Origin: CAXXOK01 sp963664595
GTDB taxonomy: Bacteria > Bacillota > Clostridia > Christensenellales > Aristaeellaceae
Assembly: GCA_963664595.2 (NCBI GenBank)
Contig: CAXXOK010000010.1
Span: forward strand, 744,001-808,000
Length of the DNA stretch: 64,000 bases
Direction: 5' to 3'
Shown here piece by piece: positions 56,401 through 63,100 of this stretch. Made by a program: the position numbers and the translations under genes. Under the pieces are notes generated by a model that was not told the DNA's origin, did no database searches, and worked only from the letters and a program-made list of their open reading frames with translations. How positions within the stretch are numbered: position 1 is the stretch's first letter; the number at the start of each line of letters is the position of its first letter.

Positions 56401-59400
56401 TCTTTGCAAGAGCATATTTGATTTTTGCAAAAGCGCCGTATTATCCGTGCTGTATGCAAGAGTCAGCTCGGAGGGGGCGTCCTCAACATCACCGATGGTA
56501 AACGGATAGATCAGCTGCGTATCCTCCGGCGTTTCCACAGGGGTTTCACCGGAGAATGTCGGATTGTCGTTTTTTGATTCTACCGTGATAACAAAGCTTT
56601 GTGCCTGGGAGGTATCGGTTGTTCCGCCGCCGTTGTCCTGAACCCGCACGGATATCTCTGCGCGGCCATAGGCGTTCTCTGCGGGCGTATAGGTAAGCGT
56701 ACCCTCCGGGCTGATGGCAGGAGCCTGCGAGAACAGAACGGTATTGTCGGTTACCTGAAACTCCGTAACAGACACCAGGAACGTAAGCGACTGCTCCGAT
56801 TCATTGGCGGGTCCGGCAGCTATACCTGTTATCCAATTGTCCAATGATTGAGAACCGCAGTCTTCCGCCACGGTCTGATCGGCTCCAACAGTGAAATACG
56901 GAACATCGTTGACCGCGCTAACCACAATCGTAAAGGTCTGCACGGCGGATGTATTTTCATCCCCGGGATCCCCTGTATTGCCGCTATCCGTTACATGGAT
57001 CTGCACAACAGCGCTGCCGTTGGCATCGGCTGCCGGCGTATAGGTGAGCGTCCCATCCGCTGATACGGAGGGCTGTGTGGCAAACAGGCTTTCATTATCG
57101 TTGGACAGAGTAAACGCAAGGGTTTGCGCGCTTTCATTATCAGGCCCCACCGATTTCGCCGCAATCCAGTTCGGCACCGTAATCGCGCCGCAATCCTCGG
57201 CCACCGATTGATCGTCGCCCTTGGTAAAGGATGGCATATCGTTCACGGGGGTAATCATAATAGAAAAGACTTGCGGCTCAGAGGTATTAGCGCCGTCCCC
57301 CGTATCCTTCAGCGCAAGGCTGATCGTCGCGGTTCCATAGGCGTTTTCCGCCAGGGTATATGTCAGCGTTCCTTCGGGGGATACGGATGGCTGCTGTGAA
57401 AAGTATTCTGCATGATCGTTGGATTGGATGATAAAGGTCAGATCCTGCCACGCTTCATCGGACGGACCTTGTGACATATCAGAAATCCAGTCTTCAACCG
57501 TCTGCGCAGTGCTGTCCTCCGGCAGGGTTTGATCTGCGCCTGCTGTGAAGGAAGGCGTATCGTTTACAGCGGTTATGCTGGCGGTCATCGTAACGGTATC
57601 CGTTCCCCCCTGCCCATCCGATACGGATACGGCAAAGCTGTCGCTTCCGTTGTAGTCCGGGTTCGGGGAGTAGATAACCTCTCCGGTATTTGGGTCAACC
57701 GATATCGTGCCATGTGCGGGTGAAGTATGCTCGTTCCAGGTCAGGGTATCGTTATCCGCATCGGCGGCATGCAGGGTAAGGCTTCCGTTTGTATCCTCTT
57801 CCGTGGCAAGTGCGGGCTCGGTTTCAGCAATTACGGGAACTGTATTTTCCACGGCATACCAATCGGAAAACGCCTGTGCGGATACGGTGCCGGTACTGTC
57901 TGTATTGGTTACGGTGACAACCGCCCGGATATAGCGATGTTTTTGCGATGTGGTGAGTTCACAGGTTTGACCGGCGGATAGATCCGCCAGTTCCGAGCCC
58001 AGATCATCCGCGGCGATTTGCCACTGCCATGTATAGGCCAGCGTGCCCGTGTTGTCGTCTGAATCATCGTTCCACTCGCCGGTGGATGCCGTTACGGTAT
58101 TCCCGACAAGCAGCGTTCCGCTGATGGTGGGGATGGCCGTATTGACCGGCAAATCGTTAACGGGGTTGACGGTGATCCTGAAGCTTTGTATGGTTTCGCT
58201 TTTCGCCGCTTCGCTGTCGGTAACGGAAATACCAATATCCGCAGATCCGTTTTTATTTCCCGCCGGAGTGAAAGACAGAACACCTGACGGACTTATTGCC
58301 GGGCCGGCAGAAAACAGCCCGGGGTTAGTATTGGTCTCCACAGAAAAGGTCAGCGTCTGCCCGCTTTCATTCGCCGGGCCGGGGGACATAACCGTGATCC
58401 AGCTATCGATTGTCTGCGGCAGACAATCCTCATCCACTGTCTGGTTGTCCCCGATGGTGAAAGTGGGGGCATCGTTCACCGGCTGAACGGTTACGGTAAT
58501 CAGGATGCTGTCGGAGCCGCCGTTGCCGTCCGAAACCGTTACGGTAAGGGTATCGGTTCCGTTGGCATCCGCGTTCGGTTGATAGGAGACGGTACCTGCA
58601 TCAATCGAAGCCATGCCGATGACGGCATCTGAAATCACCCACGCAAGCGCGTCTCCATCCGAATCGGAGGCGGACAACGATAAGGTTTTCAAGCTGCCAT
58701 CCTCATTGAAATTCATCGTGGTTTCATTGCCCTGCGCAATCACCGGATCGGCATTGCATACCTGAACCGCATCGGAATATACGGTATCGGATTCCGGCGT
58801 TGTAGCGTTGTCTGCGCAGGTAACCGCCGCGCGGATAAACAGGTCGTTTTCAGCCACGGTCAGGGTATAGCTGCTGCCTGCCGCACCTGCAATACCGATC
58901 CAAGGCCCGGAAGCGGAATCGGACGACTGCCACAGATAGGTATACTCCAGGACACCGGCATCGGCTACATCGGCAGAATCGTTCCATTCCCCGGTGGAAA
59001 CTGTCATAACCTGTCCATTGTGCGGCGTTCCGCTGATTTGCGGAAGCGAAGTATTGCGCGGCGCATCATTCACAGCGCTTACCGTAATGGTAAAGGATTG
59101 ATTGCTTTCACTTTTCGCGCCCAGACTGTCGGTTACGGAAACGGTAACCTCTGCCGCCCCGTTGGCATCCGCCGCCGTTGTAAAGGTCAGGGTGCCGTCT
59201 GCACCGATATCCGGGCCTTGCGAGAAAAGCCCGGCGTTTGTATTGCTCTCCACTGTAAAGCTCAAGGTTTGTTCGTTTTCATTGGCAGAGCCCGGGGACA
59301 TGATGGTAATCCAGTTTTCCAGCTTGAATGATCCACTGTCCTCTGCCACGCTTTGATTGCCGCCGATGGTAAAGGTCGGGGCATCGTTGACGGGATTTAC

Positions 59401-62139
59401 TATAACGGTAACGGTTACTTGATCCGTACCGCCGAAGCCGTCCGAAACGGCTACACTAAAGCTGTCATTTCCGAAATAGTCGGCGTTTGGGGAATAGGTA
59501 ACCGCTCCCGTTTCTTCAACAACCGAGGCCGTTCCGTTGACAGCCTGCGCGGATATGCTCCAATACAGCGTATCGCTGTCTGCATCCGACGCGCTCAGGG
59601 TATCTGTTCCGGCCTCATCTTCATCCACCGTGATTGAAGGTGAGGTTGCGTTGATGGAGGGACTGTTGTTGAGCACCGCCTGCCATTCAGAAAACGCCTG
59701 CCGGGTTACTGTACCGGCGGAATCCTTATCCTCAACAGTAACAGCCGCCCGGATATAGCGATGGCTGTCGCTGTTGGAAAGGATATAGCTCCATCCGGAA
59801 CCAACGGCCGAACGATTGGACCCGCTCCCATCCGAAGCGCTTTCCCATGAGCAGGTATAACTCAGTACGCCGCCGTTATGATCAAGATCGTCATTCCATA
59901 CGCCCTCATCTGCTGTCAGCGTGCTGCCTGTGGTCATCGACCCGCTGACGGAAGGCAGCGTTGTATTGACCGGCTGATCATTCACTTCGGCAACGGTGAT
60001 CGTAAAGCTTTGGGTCGTTTCATTCTCCGCACCTTCGCTGTCGGCCACGGACAGGGTTATCACCGCCGCGCCGCTTTGGTTGGCGGCAGGCGTATAGGTT
60101 AGCGTTCCGCTAGCGCTTACGGCCGGACCAGCTGAAAAGAGCGAGGCATTTGTATTATCTTCTACGGTAAAGAGCAGTGTCTGAGATTCGTTCGTGGCTC
60201 CCGCAGACATGGCGGAAATCCAGCTTCCCACCGTCTGCGGGCCGCAGTCTTCCAGTACTTCCTGATTGCTGCCGACTATAAATGTAGGAATATCGTTTAC
60301 CGCTTCGATACTGACATCCACCAGCATGCAGTCCGAGCCGCCGTTTCCGTCCGAAACCGTCACCGTAAAGGTGTCGGATCCGTTGGCGTCGGCATACGGC
60401 CGATAGGTTACGGTTCCGCCTTCCACGGAGGCAGCGCCAAGCGAGCCACCCTCAATCTGCCAGGAAAGCGTATCGCCGTCCGCGTCCGAAGCGGACAGGG
60501 CTAAGTATTTTTCTTCGTCATCCTCTACAAAGGACAGGCTGCCCGTATCACCCTGCGCAATCACAGGCGCTTCATTGAGTACGTGAACCGCGCCGGAATA
60601 GGCCGTATCCGCAGCGGGATTCGTATCGCTGTCCGTACAGGTAACCGCCACGCGGATATACAGGTTATTTTCTGCTGCGGTCAGCGTATACGTGCCATCC
60701 GCTGCACCGCCGATCCCATTCCATGGTCCAGCTTGATCCCCGGCCGACTGCCATTGAAAGGCATACCGCAGCTCTGTTGCGTAAGCACCGTCTGCTGCAT
60801 CATTCCAGCTGCCGGTGCTAGCGGTCAGCTTTTGTCCGTTGTGCGGCGTTCCGCTGATTTGTGGGGCGTCCGTATTCTCCGGCGAATCATTAACGGAATT
60901 TACCGTAATGCTGAAAGATTTTGTATCTGCGCTTCGCAGATTTTCGCTGTCCGCAGCGGAAATCTCAATCACCGCGCTGCCGTATGCATTTTCCGCTGTT
61001 GTAAAAGAAAGCGTCCCATCGGGGCTGATTTCAGGCCCGGATGAAAACAGTGATGAATTGGAATTGCTTTCCACCGTGAAACTCACGGTCTGATCTGTTT
61101 CATTGTCCGCCCCGGTCGAAATTTGGCTGATCCAGCCGGGAAGCGTATTCTCGCCGCTGTCCTCATCCACCGACGGGTTTTCCCCGACGGAAAATGTCGG
61201 CGCATCGTTCTCGGCTTCCACTGTTACCGTAACGGTTATGCTGTCGGAGCCGCCGTTTCCATCCGATACGGCGACGGTAAAGCTATCTGCACCGAAGTAA
61301 TCCTTTTCATCCGGGGTAAAGGAAACCACGCCGGTATCGGCGCTTACCGTCGCCGTACCATGGCTTGCATCGCTGTTCAATGCCCACGTAAGCGCGTCTC
61401 CGTCTGCATCGGTTGCCGACAGCGATATGGTTTCCGTACCGCCATCCTCCCGGCAGCTCAGCGCTACGGTTTCCCCCTGCTCAATCTCAGGAGCGTCATT
61501 TACCGGTGTAATGGTCACGGTAACGGTGCCGGTTTTCATCGTGTTTCCATCGGACACGCCGAAGCTGAAGCTGTCGCCACCGGTTTCGTTGAGATCTGCC
61601 GTATAGGTATACGCACCGGTATTCGTATTCAAGTCCACGGATCCTTTTCCGGGATCGGCTGTAATCGAAAATGAAATGGAGGTGTTATCATTACCATGCG
61701 GAAGGGTTCCGGAGCGAGTTCCTTCCTCGGAAACGGTAAACTCGTCATTGCCTGCCGTTGGTGAAATATCAGAGACTGCAATATCGAAGGTTTCCTGTCC
61801 CGCATACCCTTCCTCAGTTATGACATTAACCACAACCGAAAAAGAGTCCTGCGCTTCATAGTCAAACGAAACAGCCGCATACAGGCCGGACCCACTGACG
61901 GTGAAGTACGCATTGTCATTAGCGCCGCCCGCCAACGAATAGACCGGGTTTGTCCCCTCTGTCGTTAGCTGGAAATCACCAATCAGCTCTCCGGGATTAT
62001 TTCCCTCCGCTATCATCCCTTGGCTGATTGAAAAAGAAGCGGTTTCTTCCGCAGAGGTTACCGGTATAACAGCCGACACGGCAATAAGTACAATTGTCAA
62101 TAAAACACCGCATGCAAATCGTTTGGCGTGCCATCTCAT
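41479..62139 (-). CDS. giant secreted tandem-repeat protein with SLH anchor
   Basis: 6,886 residues in one uninterrupted frame. A signal peptide (residues 1-30, hydrophobic GVLLTIVLIAVSAVIPV, cleavage after TSA) precedes about fifty Ig/cadherin-like units of roughly 80-130 residues, most ending in a strand such as FTITVxxVNDxP. N-terminal units (about 190-1520) alternate cadherin-like DADGD units with WQ-type Ig units; central units are tandem-95-like; units 3870-5890 repeat three types in order. Residues 5997-6085 look like a carboxypeptidase-regulatory domain, 6090-6190 a Big_1 domain, 6195-6440 further Cna/SdrD-like domains (DFDGDGVIDF), and 6675-6880 three SLH modules (GLFNPDTPLTRAQAAAIFA). 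No LPXTG. Likely a surface adhesin or S-layer-associated stalk. ATG 62139 follows AATGGAG. Confidence 0.93.
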   Translation of the reverse strand: MRWHAKRFACGVLLTIVLIAVSAVIPVTSAEETASFSISQGMIAEGNNPGELIGDFQLTTEGTNPVYSLAGGANDNAYFTVSGSGLYAAVSFDYEAQDSFSVVVNVITEEGYAGQETFDIAVSDISPTAGNDEFTVSEEGTRSGTLPHGNDNTSISFSITADPGKGSVDLNTNTGAYTYTADLNETGGDSFSFGVSDGNTMKTGTVTVTITPVNDAPEIEQGETVALSCREDGGTETISLSATDADGDALTWALNSDASHGTATVSADTGVVSFTPDEKDYFGADSFTVAVSDGNGGSDSITVTVTVEAENDAPTFSVGENPSVDEDSGENTLPGWISQISTGADNETDQTVSFTVESNSNSSLFSSGPEISPDGTLSFTTAENAYGSAVIEISAADSENLRSADTKSFSITVNSVNDSPENTDAPQISGTPHNGQKLTASTGSWNDAADGAYATELRYAFQWQSAGDQAGPWNGIGGAADGTYTLTAAENNLYIRVAVTCTDSDTNPAADTAYSGAVHVLNEAPVIAQGDTGSLSFVEDDEEKYLALSASDADGDTLSWQIEGGSLGAASVEGGTVTYRPYADANGSDTFTVTVSDGNGGSDCMLVDVSIEAVNDIPTFIVGSNQEVLEDCGPQTVGSWISAMSAGATNESQTLLFTVEDNTNASLFSAGPAVSASGTLTYTPAANQSGAAVITLSVADSEGAENETTQSFTITVAEVNDQPVNTTLPSVSGSMTTGSTLTADEGVWNDDLDHNGGVLSYTCSWESASDGSGSNRSAVGSGWSYILSNSDSHRYIRAAVTVEDKDSAGTVTRQAFSEWQAVLNNSPSINATSPSITVDEDEAGTDTLSASDADSDTLYWSISAQAVNGTASVVEETGAVTYSPNADYFGNDSFSVAVSDGFGGTDQVTVTVIVNPVNDAPTFTIGGNQSVAEDSGSFKLENWITIMSPGSANENEQTLSFTVESNTNAGLFSQGPDIGADGTLTFTTAADANGAAEVTVSVTDSLGAKSESNQSFTITVSAVNDAPRNTSLPQISGTPHNGQVMTVSTGEWNDSADVADAGVLEYTYLWQSSDSASGPWIGIAGAAGSSYTLTVAENDLFIRAAVTCADNATTPESDTVYSDAVQVCNADPVIAQGNETTMNFNEDGSLKTLSLSASDSDGDALAWVISDAVIGMASIDAGTVSYQPNADANGTDTLTVTVSDGNGGSDSILITVTVQPVNDAPTFTIGDNQTVDEDCLPQTIDSWITVMSPGPANESGQTLTFSVETNTNPGLFSAGPAISPSGVLSFTPAGNKNGSADIGISVTDSEAAKSETIQSFRITVNPVNDLPVNTAIPTISGTLLVGNTVTASTGEWNDDSDDNTGTLAYTWQWQIAADDLGSELADLSAGQTCELTTSQKHRYIRAVVTVTNTDSTGTVSAQAFSDWYAVENTVPVIAETEPALATEEDTNGSLTLHAADADNDTLTWNEHTSPAHGTISVDPNTGEVIYSPNPDYNGSDSFAVSVSDGQGGTDTVTMTASITAVNDTPSFTAGADQTLPEDSTAQTVEDWISDMSQGPSDEAWQDLTFIIQSNDHAEYFSQQPSVSPEGTLTYTLAENAYGTATISLALKDTGDGANTSEPQVFSIMITPVNDMPSFTKGDDQSVAEDCGAITVPNWIAAKSVGPDNESAQTLAFTLSNDNESLFATQPSVSADGTLTYTPAADANGSAVVQIHVTDSGNTGDPGDENTSAVQTFTIVVSAVNDVPYFTVGADQTVAEDCGSQSLDNWITGIAAGPANESEQSLTFLVSVTEFQVTDNTVLFSQAPAISPEGTLTYTPAENAYGRAEISVRVQDNGGGTTDTSQAQSFVITVESKNDNPTFSGETPVETPEDTQLIYPFTIGDVEDAPSELTLAYSTDNTALLQKSNMLLQRNGANCTLTLSPEANRSGSVHITIVITDTDNGVKTQSITLNVTPENDAPTISAIENRRTNEDTSTGAIGFTIQDIDTDESACIVTAVSDNETLVPNDSTHIITGGGDANRTVSILPAQDQSGSAVITVTVSDGLLSSETSFTLTVDAVNDSPTISAIAAQRIDEDTDTGAIAFTVADIDNAAEDLTVTASANNTALVPHSNIALSDIQEDGTCTIKVTPVANYNGTTTVTLTVNDPGGKMSTTSFLLTVDPVNDPPTITAVADQTTNEDTAKSISVYIRDIDTDTSLLTLTAINSTNAELLPADSSHITISTATGTRTVNMIPLHDQNGETTVTLQVSDGGAQTAQTQFKLTVQAVNDTPYFTPGDTVTVAEDDGAVSITGWATGISTGAENETQTLTFNLRADIAAKFSVQPAIDPATGNLTFTLAPNANGDAVITVFLSDEGGKTSGSSTFTIQIEALNDVPVAYDAATGIDTDEDQQLKGSLHILDPDDEDTITFELVSGGEHNITSLTTATGGTVTLNASAGTFVYVPYHDYYAGPDSFSFRVFDGTAYSNTATVTIALTGINDPPVAVNGTMTVAEDSVTTGAALSDWVSDVDNTALIYAIVAQPDSGGTVELNSATGEYTYTPAKDYFGEEHFTFRAFDGTTYSNTATVSITVTSVNDAPVAQNIAVSLDEGQTLIGILKATDVEDDAITYSIVSGADFGTLILNEEDTGAYTYTPGLMKAEAEDVVTITYQATDTHGDSSTATLTITVRNLNDPPEISESTVLSLTLDEDTSVSGSVAATDPDEDTLVYTVLNNVNYGSLTSFDTATGAFVYTPNSNFHGTDYFTFIATEDRQDTETALSTGIYMVTLHVTSVNDAPIAYDLLYYTASTENITITPVGYDPDGNSLTYSIETSPEYSKVTNNNNGTFTFEPTSEGAGKTVTFEYKAIDSEGGVSENATVTVHIYGIGSGGGLNGFNDLTIEENTSTDPISVILTTEAGISSVSVSSSNTWLLNNDYSHDIAITNDGGAYSFILTPNLYHTGRTVIRVTVTDDSEPQNTYTRAFVLTVTHVYFTPRVEDLTRTIDENTEMYEYVSGVDDNGDTIRFAVVTEPTNGSLTFYDNGTFYYKPSVDFSGTDSFTFTASNGGKTSDIGTVTIHVTNVPQPPTAESAAYTIAEDSQKEGQLIGSGEAGAELVFYLVENAKLGKATVAENGAFTYTPDPNVNGTDAFTFKTEGPAGLYSSIAKVTLTITPQNDQPKAASQSVTTYEDQSFSGYVTGTDVDEFDTLTYALVETEGALQHGTLTLNQTTGYYTYTPYANDNGADYFYFKANDGTVDSEAALIEIGIDPVNDAPTVSDSSIEVDEDSYVNSALTLLYTDVDGDAQTFTTIQSPVKGTISFNTDGTFTYTPFENENGIDYFSYRTQDPGGLNSNVAIVTMTINPVNDAPVITADESWIINEDSTGQVFEFTVSDIEDDPNDLQMSGVWDAKAIDSLVFGGSGNTRWIKVTPMDTYQSTTTIQLIVTDTGTDHTLTGDPKTDSTTVTLTVLPVNDLPTVNTVKTNWTRIVDETVYIDEDTSTSAISFTVGDEESDAEDLIITASASNKALVPASGNYVITHNGKDCTITVTPAADQNGSSTIYIYVKDPKDTNLIHTAYFALVVRPVNDPPVVTPPDDQTISEDGATGDLYYTITDIDSAITNITVTAASDNETLVLSTDMELNGNARDRTIKITPQKDQNGDVTVTLTADDRSTTNNTGEADFTVHVLAVNDAPTIAAIDDVTIQEDEVTDPIPVEIADIDNTVASLTLNAISGNPSLVDSSGIVFTTDATTGQRYVTLSPKANANGKALITISVTDTQGKYRDESFVLTVTPVNDPPTITAIADQTILEDGKTDVITFNIADIDNDVLELTVTGHADGQETIIEESSFAFNGNGAERTVRITPLADQNGNIEVTLTVKDPGELTADSVFHVDIIPVNDEPSFTTGADQTVLEDCLTQTVAGWASNLSKGPANENGQTLSFHLENNNTDLFTADGQPTVDANGKLIYTPADNQYGTALVTVYLTDDGGTANGGDDTSDNNPDADLYADTFLITVLSVNDQPTFSALSPDEEITVGEDSGSYEKPWADLDSLYIGPESNETQTYHFQLALGTVTAYGNTELFSTLPVIDSQTGVIRFTPAENANGTAEVTVILQDDDGTDNGGKDTSGEHTFTLTVTPDNDDPTFTLGDPIVVTEDSGTYDHVYATGISQGGGTDELAQKLTFTLDSDNKSLFSVQPSMTADGELTFATAKDQHGETTVTISLDDETNTVTQSFTITVSAVNDQPSFTPGADQEVWEDCAAQTVTGWASNLNRGALNEEEQTLEFHVSNNLNSLFSVQPGLDANGNLTYTPAANQNGTAIVSVYIKDNGGTDLEGVDTGTLSTFTLRVLPVNDQPSFTDLGAITVNEDSGAYAAAWVQSGSMSAGPDDENTQDHTYYMVESTAERITNGNDTLFSSEPVIDADTGAISFTPAENASGSAQYTVYLQDSGGVERDGVDTSAGHPLLITVQSLNDNPTYTLAGNVIVYEDSGDYENALFATDITPGGGTDESEQPLTFTLVAENKNLFSKQPQLANNGTLTFTPAANAYGTTHVTVQLSDGDKTVEKGFTLTVLPVNDQPVFTDTGNITVQEDCGAKTIAWVSEYLPGPDNENQAPLFSMTETARTVNGNADLFSEEPVINTQTGEITFTPAANANGSVTFTVVLKDYDGTENGGIDTSEAHTLSIEINAVDDDPVFTLSGDLVVNEDSGAYENTSYATGITAGGGTDETAQTLTFELSGYNAALFSQPPVLTRDGKLTFTPAPDAHGSTTVQVALSDGTNTVTDSFTLTFRSVNDEPSFVKGSDQDVWEDCGKQTVSGWATGLNKGATNESDQALVFQISCTNTALFTADGIPAISESGTLTYTPAANAFGSSTVTVSLKDDGGTLYSGDDTSAAETFLITVEPVNDQPSFTDNGQIDVDEDCGAYSTPWVQSGSLFIGPSNEDQTYAFSMTEVESARRTYGNTSLFSVEPAINDQTGAVSFTPAENAYGTATYTVVLKDQDGTDRGGLDTSEKHTLVIRIASVNDDPTYTLSGDVTVNEDSGAYGNASFVSDITPGGGTDETKQPLAFTVTARDTSLFSTQPKISTSGKLTFTPAANVNGYTVVDVTLSDDENTVDKTFAIMINSVNDEPTFTKGSNQSVLEDCGKVSVPGWAASVSKGPDNEGGQTLAFTVTNDQNTLFTAAGQPAVDEDGTLTFTPDANAFGMATVTLSLSDNGGTANGGVDTSGTETFTIEVKPVNDQPVFTDHGNISVTEDSGSYASVWAEATSINPGPANEAQTYTFTMTENAGTRITNGNKNLFSAEPVMNSTTGEITFTPAANANGSAEYTVYLKDPDGTQNGGLDTSSAHTLLITVGADNDDPTVTLSGNVSVEEDSGDYSNSAFASGITPGGGTDETVQPLTFELKAADTALFSVQPALTNEGRLTFTPAADAFGSTLVTVSLSDDENTVEQSFTIEIKPVNDQPFFTDLGNITVTEDSGAYSASWVQSGSVTVGPSNEKQYHVFSMLEDTAARHTHGNTTLFSAEPSINSQTGVISFTPAPNAYGSASYTVTLSDTDGTENGGKDTSQAHVLTITITSENDAPTFTLGGAVTVNEDSGAYENDTYATGISSGGGTDESGETLTFTLKADDPSLFSEQPALSAAGKLTFTPSLDAFGSTQVTVKLSDGISEIQDHFIISVRSVNDRPTFTDMGDITVDEDSGAYGNAWANSVYIGPSNETQTYGFEILGSEIVDGSLIFADGPSIDADTGEIHFTPADNAFGSVRVTVVLRDNDGTDNGGQDTSLEHVITITVNAVNDAPSFTDTGDITVLEDCGAYSSAWAVDTSISAGADNELQTKSFQLSLDEATIVVTGNTELFSVLPSINAQTGEISFTPAENASGSAEMTVTLTDDGGTENGGLDTSVEHTFTLHITAVNDAPSFTIGDDVAIGAGTGPFILENWASDILAGPVDEASQTLHFNIVTSDPSLFTVLPAVDANGTLTFTPSDTVYGEAVVTITLQDDGGKENGGADSTQEQQFTITVVGSNQLVLTGTVYSAKTGNPIHGAKVKLLDMDGNTIRTATVKAGGVYRFDGLTADDKNVFVAASASKYQDNQVITKISFATNATGTITQDIPLSQFVLELSADPTTILGDGVSEAVLTARVTDETGTPVQGAFLTFSTPKGSFKDGVATTVTGSDGYGSVILISEKLSGTREQTIAIPISVSDDVHSLYGSATLYERFVPAFVQGIVTDGEDNNKPVKGAIVTVYKDFDGDGVIDFTETVTTGANGRYKIAVPRGNVEYNITIVKPAAAGTTEAAITFNQTVSVGSGSGSGNGNSSPSNAAVGVIKVKNEDGSVSVGGGLLRNKIFLKIEGNGENGSIELDEETGVFTANNLPNGSYTLNVYYELEDGSQLIVGSKTIVISDNGETNVNEILIDPYGIITDSTTGEPVQGATVMLYYANTAKNIANGLTPNTLVSLPSVANFPPADNANPQYSDAVGQYAFMVFPNTDYYIVATKNGYETYTNAGAPIVVGDSIVNFNFQMTPITAQGKESGSNDGAKDAADSRTGNAYDLAIYLSSDHNRMLENTDVGFTVTFGTKIGDPLPNASVIVRIPAGIMVADNGGGTELVFWERWMSVAAFRKILENLPDVLEKDLEHMLVWQANDLQPEEPYTRRFALHMEEIDASKAEVYQTLTASISASKPLVCIQDDLSIKTILIASAANTAVQNAYFPCDTGGLFNPDTPLTRAQAAAIFAAVYQLDTADTKTGFADVPDDGLYAGAIHAVCQAGIMKGFAGIGFLPERAVTRVEFIMLIARYLDIERSYYVVPLEDHFSDMLMSPARSTLQEVYRYGIVTPYSDGTFRPYQAITRAEAAVMLNRTLCRGAVNNAKSLFSDVPQGSEYCNEVAAAAANLEVSTDVDGNETAVAWPGK

Positions 62140-62226
62140 AAATTGACTCCATTGTTACAATTACGTAATATTTGCATATCAGCATATGCTTACCTTTAGA
62201 AATATGCTCAGAATATACATATATTT

Positions 62227-62255
62227 ACTATATTTTACTATAATGGTATTGTCAA
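62227..62255 (-). promoter_or_regulatory. promoter of the giant gene
   Basis: Minus strand TTGACA (62255-62250), 17 bp, TATAGT (62232-62227), with a leader of about 80 nt. The surrounding DNA is very AT-rich. Confidence 0.8.
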
Positions 62256-62273
62256 GAGAATATGGCATTCTCT
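62255..62273. promoter_or_regulatory. inverted repeat abutting the -35 box
   Basis: AGAGAAT (62255-62261) and ATTCTCT (62267-62273) with a 5-bp spacer, immediately upstream of the -35. Candidate regulator site. Confidence 0.45.
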
Positions 62274-62586
62274 GCCATTTTCATTTCCAATATGCTATTG
62301 TTTATTTTAATACTTTATTCAGATATATTTAATATTGGATGATTAACAAACACTCATACTGTTTTATTCTATATCTATACATAATACATTGACCATTACT
62401 TTTGATGAAAACCACATAGTGATTCTATGATAGCTCTCAATCCAGCGCTTACCCAGGTATTCGAATCCTTTTGCGTTGATCTTTCCGTTATCAAATGGTA
62501 TGGCGATATTCCCGTTTGCAAGCTGATAAATGTGAGCATGCGCTTCTTTCTGCTGCGTACCCTGTTTCTCAACTGATTACTATACA
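62274..62586. other. AT-rich intergenic region
   Basis: About 310 bp between the giant gene promoter and the tRNA terminator. A frame reads through part of it into tRNA-Cys, but it has no ribosome binding site or homology that I recognise. Confidence 0.4.
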
Positions 62587-62623
62587 AATAAAACCTATCG
62601 ATAAACAAACATTTATCAATAGG
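62587..62623 (-). terminator. terminator of the tRNA operon
   Basis: Stem CCTATTGATAAA/TTTATCGATAGG (one mismatch) with a 6-nt loop, followed by TTTTATTTG on the minus strand, 15 bp after tRNA-Cys. Confidence 0.8.
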
Positions 62624-62637
62624 AAGTATCTGCTTCG

Positions 62638-62712
62638 TGGAGGTGCCACCCGGATTCGAACCGGGGGATAAAGGTTTTGCAGACCTTGGCCTTACCACTT
62701 GGCTATGGCACC
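62638..62712 (-). tRNA. tRNA-Cys(GCA)
   Basis: Acceptor GGTGCCA/TGGCACC, anticodon loop CTGCAAA (GCA), T-arm GGTTCGAATCC, encoded CCA. Confidence 0.96.
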
Positions 62713-62716
62713 AAAT

Positions 62717-62791
62717 TGGAGCGGTAGACGAGATTCGGACTCGCGACATCCACCTTGGCAAGGTGGCACTCTACCACTGAGCTACTACCGC
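62717..62791 (-). tRNA. tRNA-Gly(GCC)
   Basis: Acceptor GCGGTAG/CTACCGC, anticodon loop TTGCCAA (GCC), encoded CCA. Confidence 0.96.
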
Positions 62792-62798
62792 ATCCTAA

Positions 62799-62874
62799 TG
62801 GTGCCTTGGGGCGGAATCGAACCACCGACACGTAGATTTTCAGTCTACTGCTCTACCGACTGAGCTACCAAGGC
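62799..62874 (-). tRNA. tRNA-Phe(GAA)
   Basis: Acceptor GCCTTGG/CCAAGGC, anticodon loop CTGAAAA (GAA), encoded CCA. Confidence 0.96.
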
Positions 62875-62878
62875 ATAA

Positions 62879-62955
62879 TGGCGACCAAGAAGGGGCTCGA
62901 ACCCTCGACCTCCAGCGTGACAGGCTGGCATTCTAACCAACTGAACTACTTGGCC
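62879..62955 (-). tRNA. tRNA-Asp(GUC)
   Basis: Acceptor GGCCAAG with CTTGGTC (one G-U pair), anticodon loop CTGTCAC (GUC), encoded CCA. Confidence 0.96.
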
Positions 62956-62969
62956 GTAGTGTGAAAGGA

Positions 62970-63045
62970 TGGTGGGAACAACAGGGCTCGAACCTGTGAC
63001 CCCTTGCTTGTAAGGCAAGTGCTCTCCCGACTGAGCTATGCTCCC
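62970..63045 (-). tRNA. tRNA-Val(UAC)
   Basis: Acceptor GGGAGCA with TGTTCCC (one G-U pair), anticodon loop CTTACAA (UAC), encoded CCA. It is the first tRNA of the five-gene operon. Confidence 0.96.
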
Positions 63046-63100
63046 AGGGCTCGCATACTGATGCTCCACTGCCGCAAAGCATTGAGCGGCGACGAAAAAT

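Noticed and set aside
41479..62139. Possible CRISPR or simple direct-repeat array in the repetitive region
   Set aside because: The periodicity is that of protein domains with diverged codons; there are no short identical repeats with unique spacers.
62396..62761. Minus-strand 121-codon frame
   Set aside because: Its first half lies over the tRNA-Gly/tRNA-Cys genes and the terminator; no ribosome binding site and no recognised homology.
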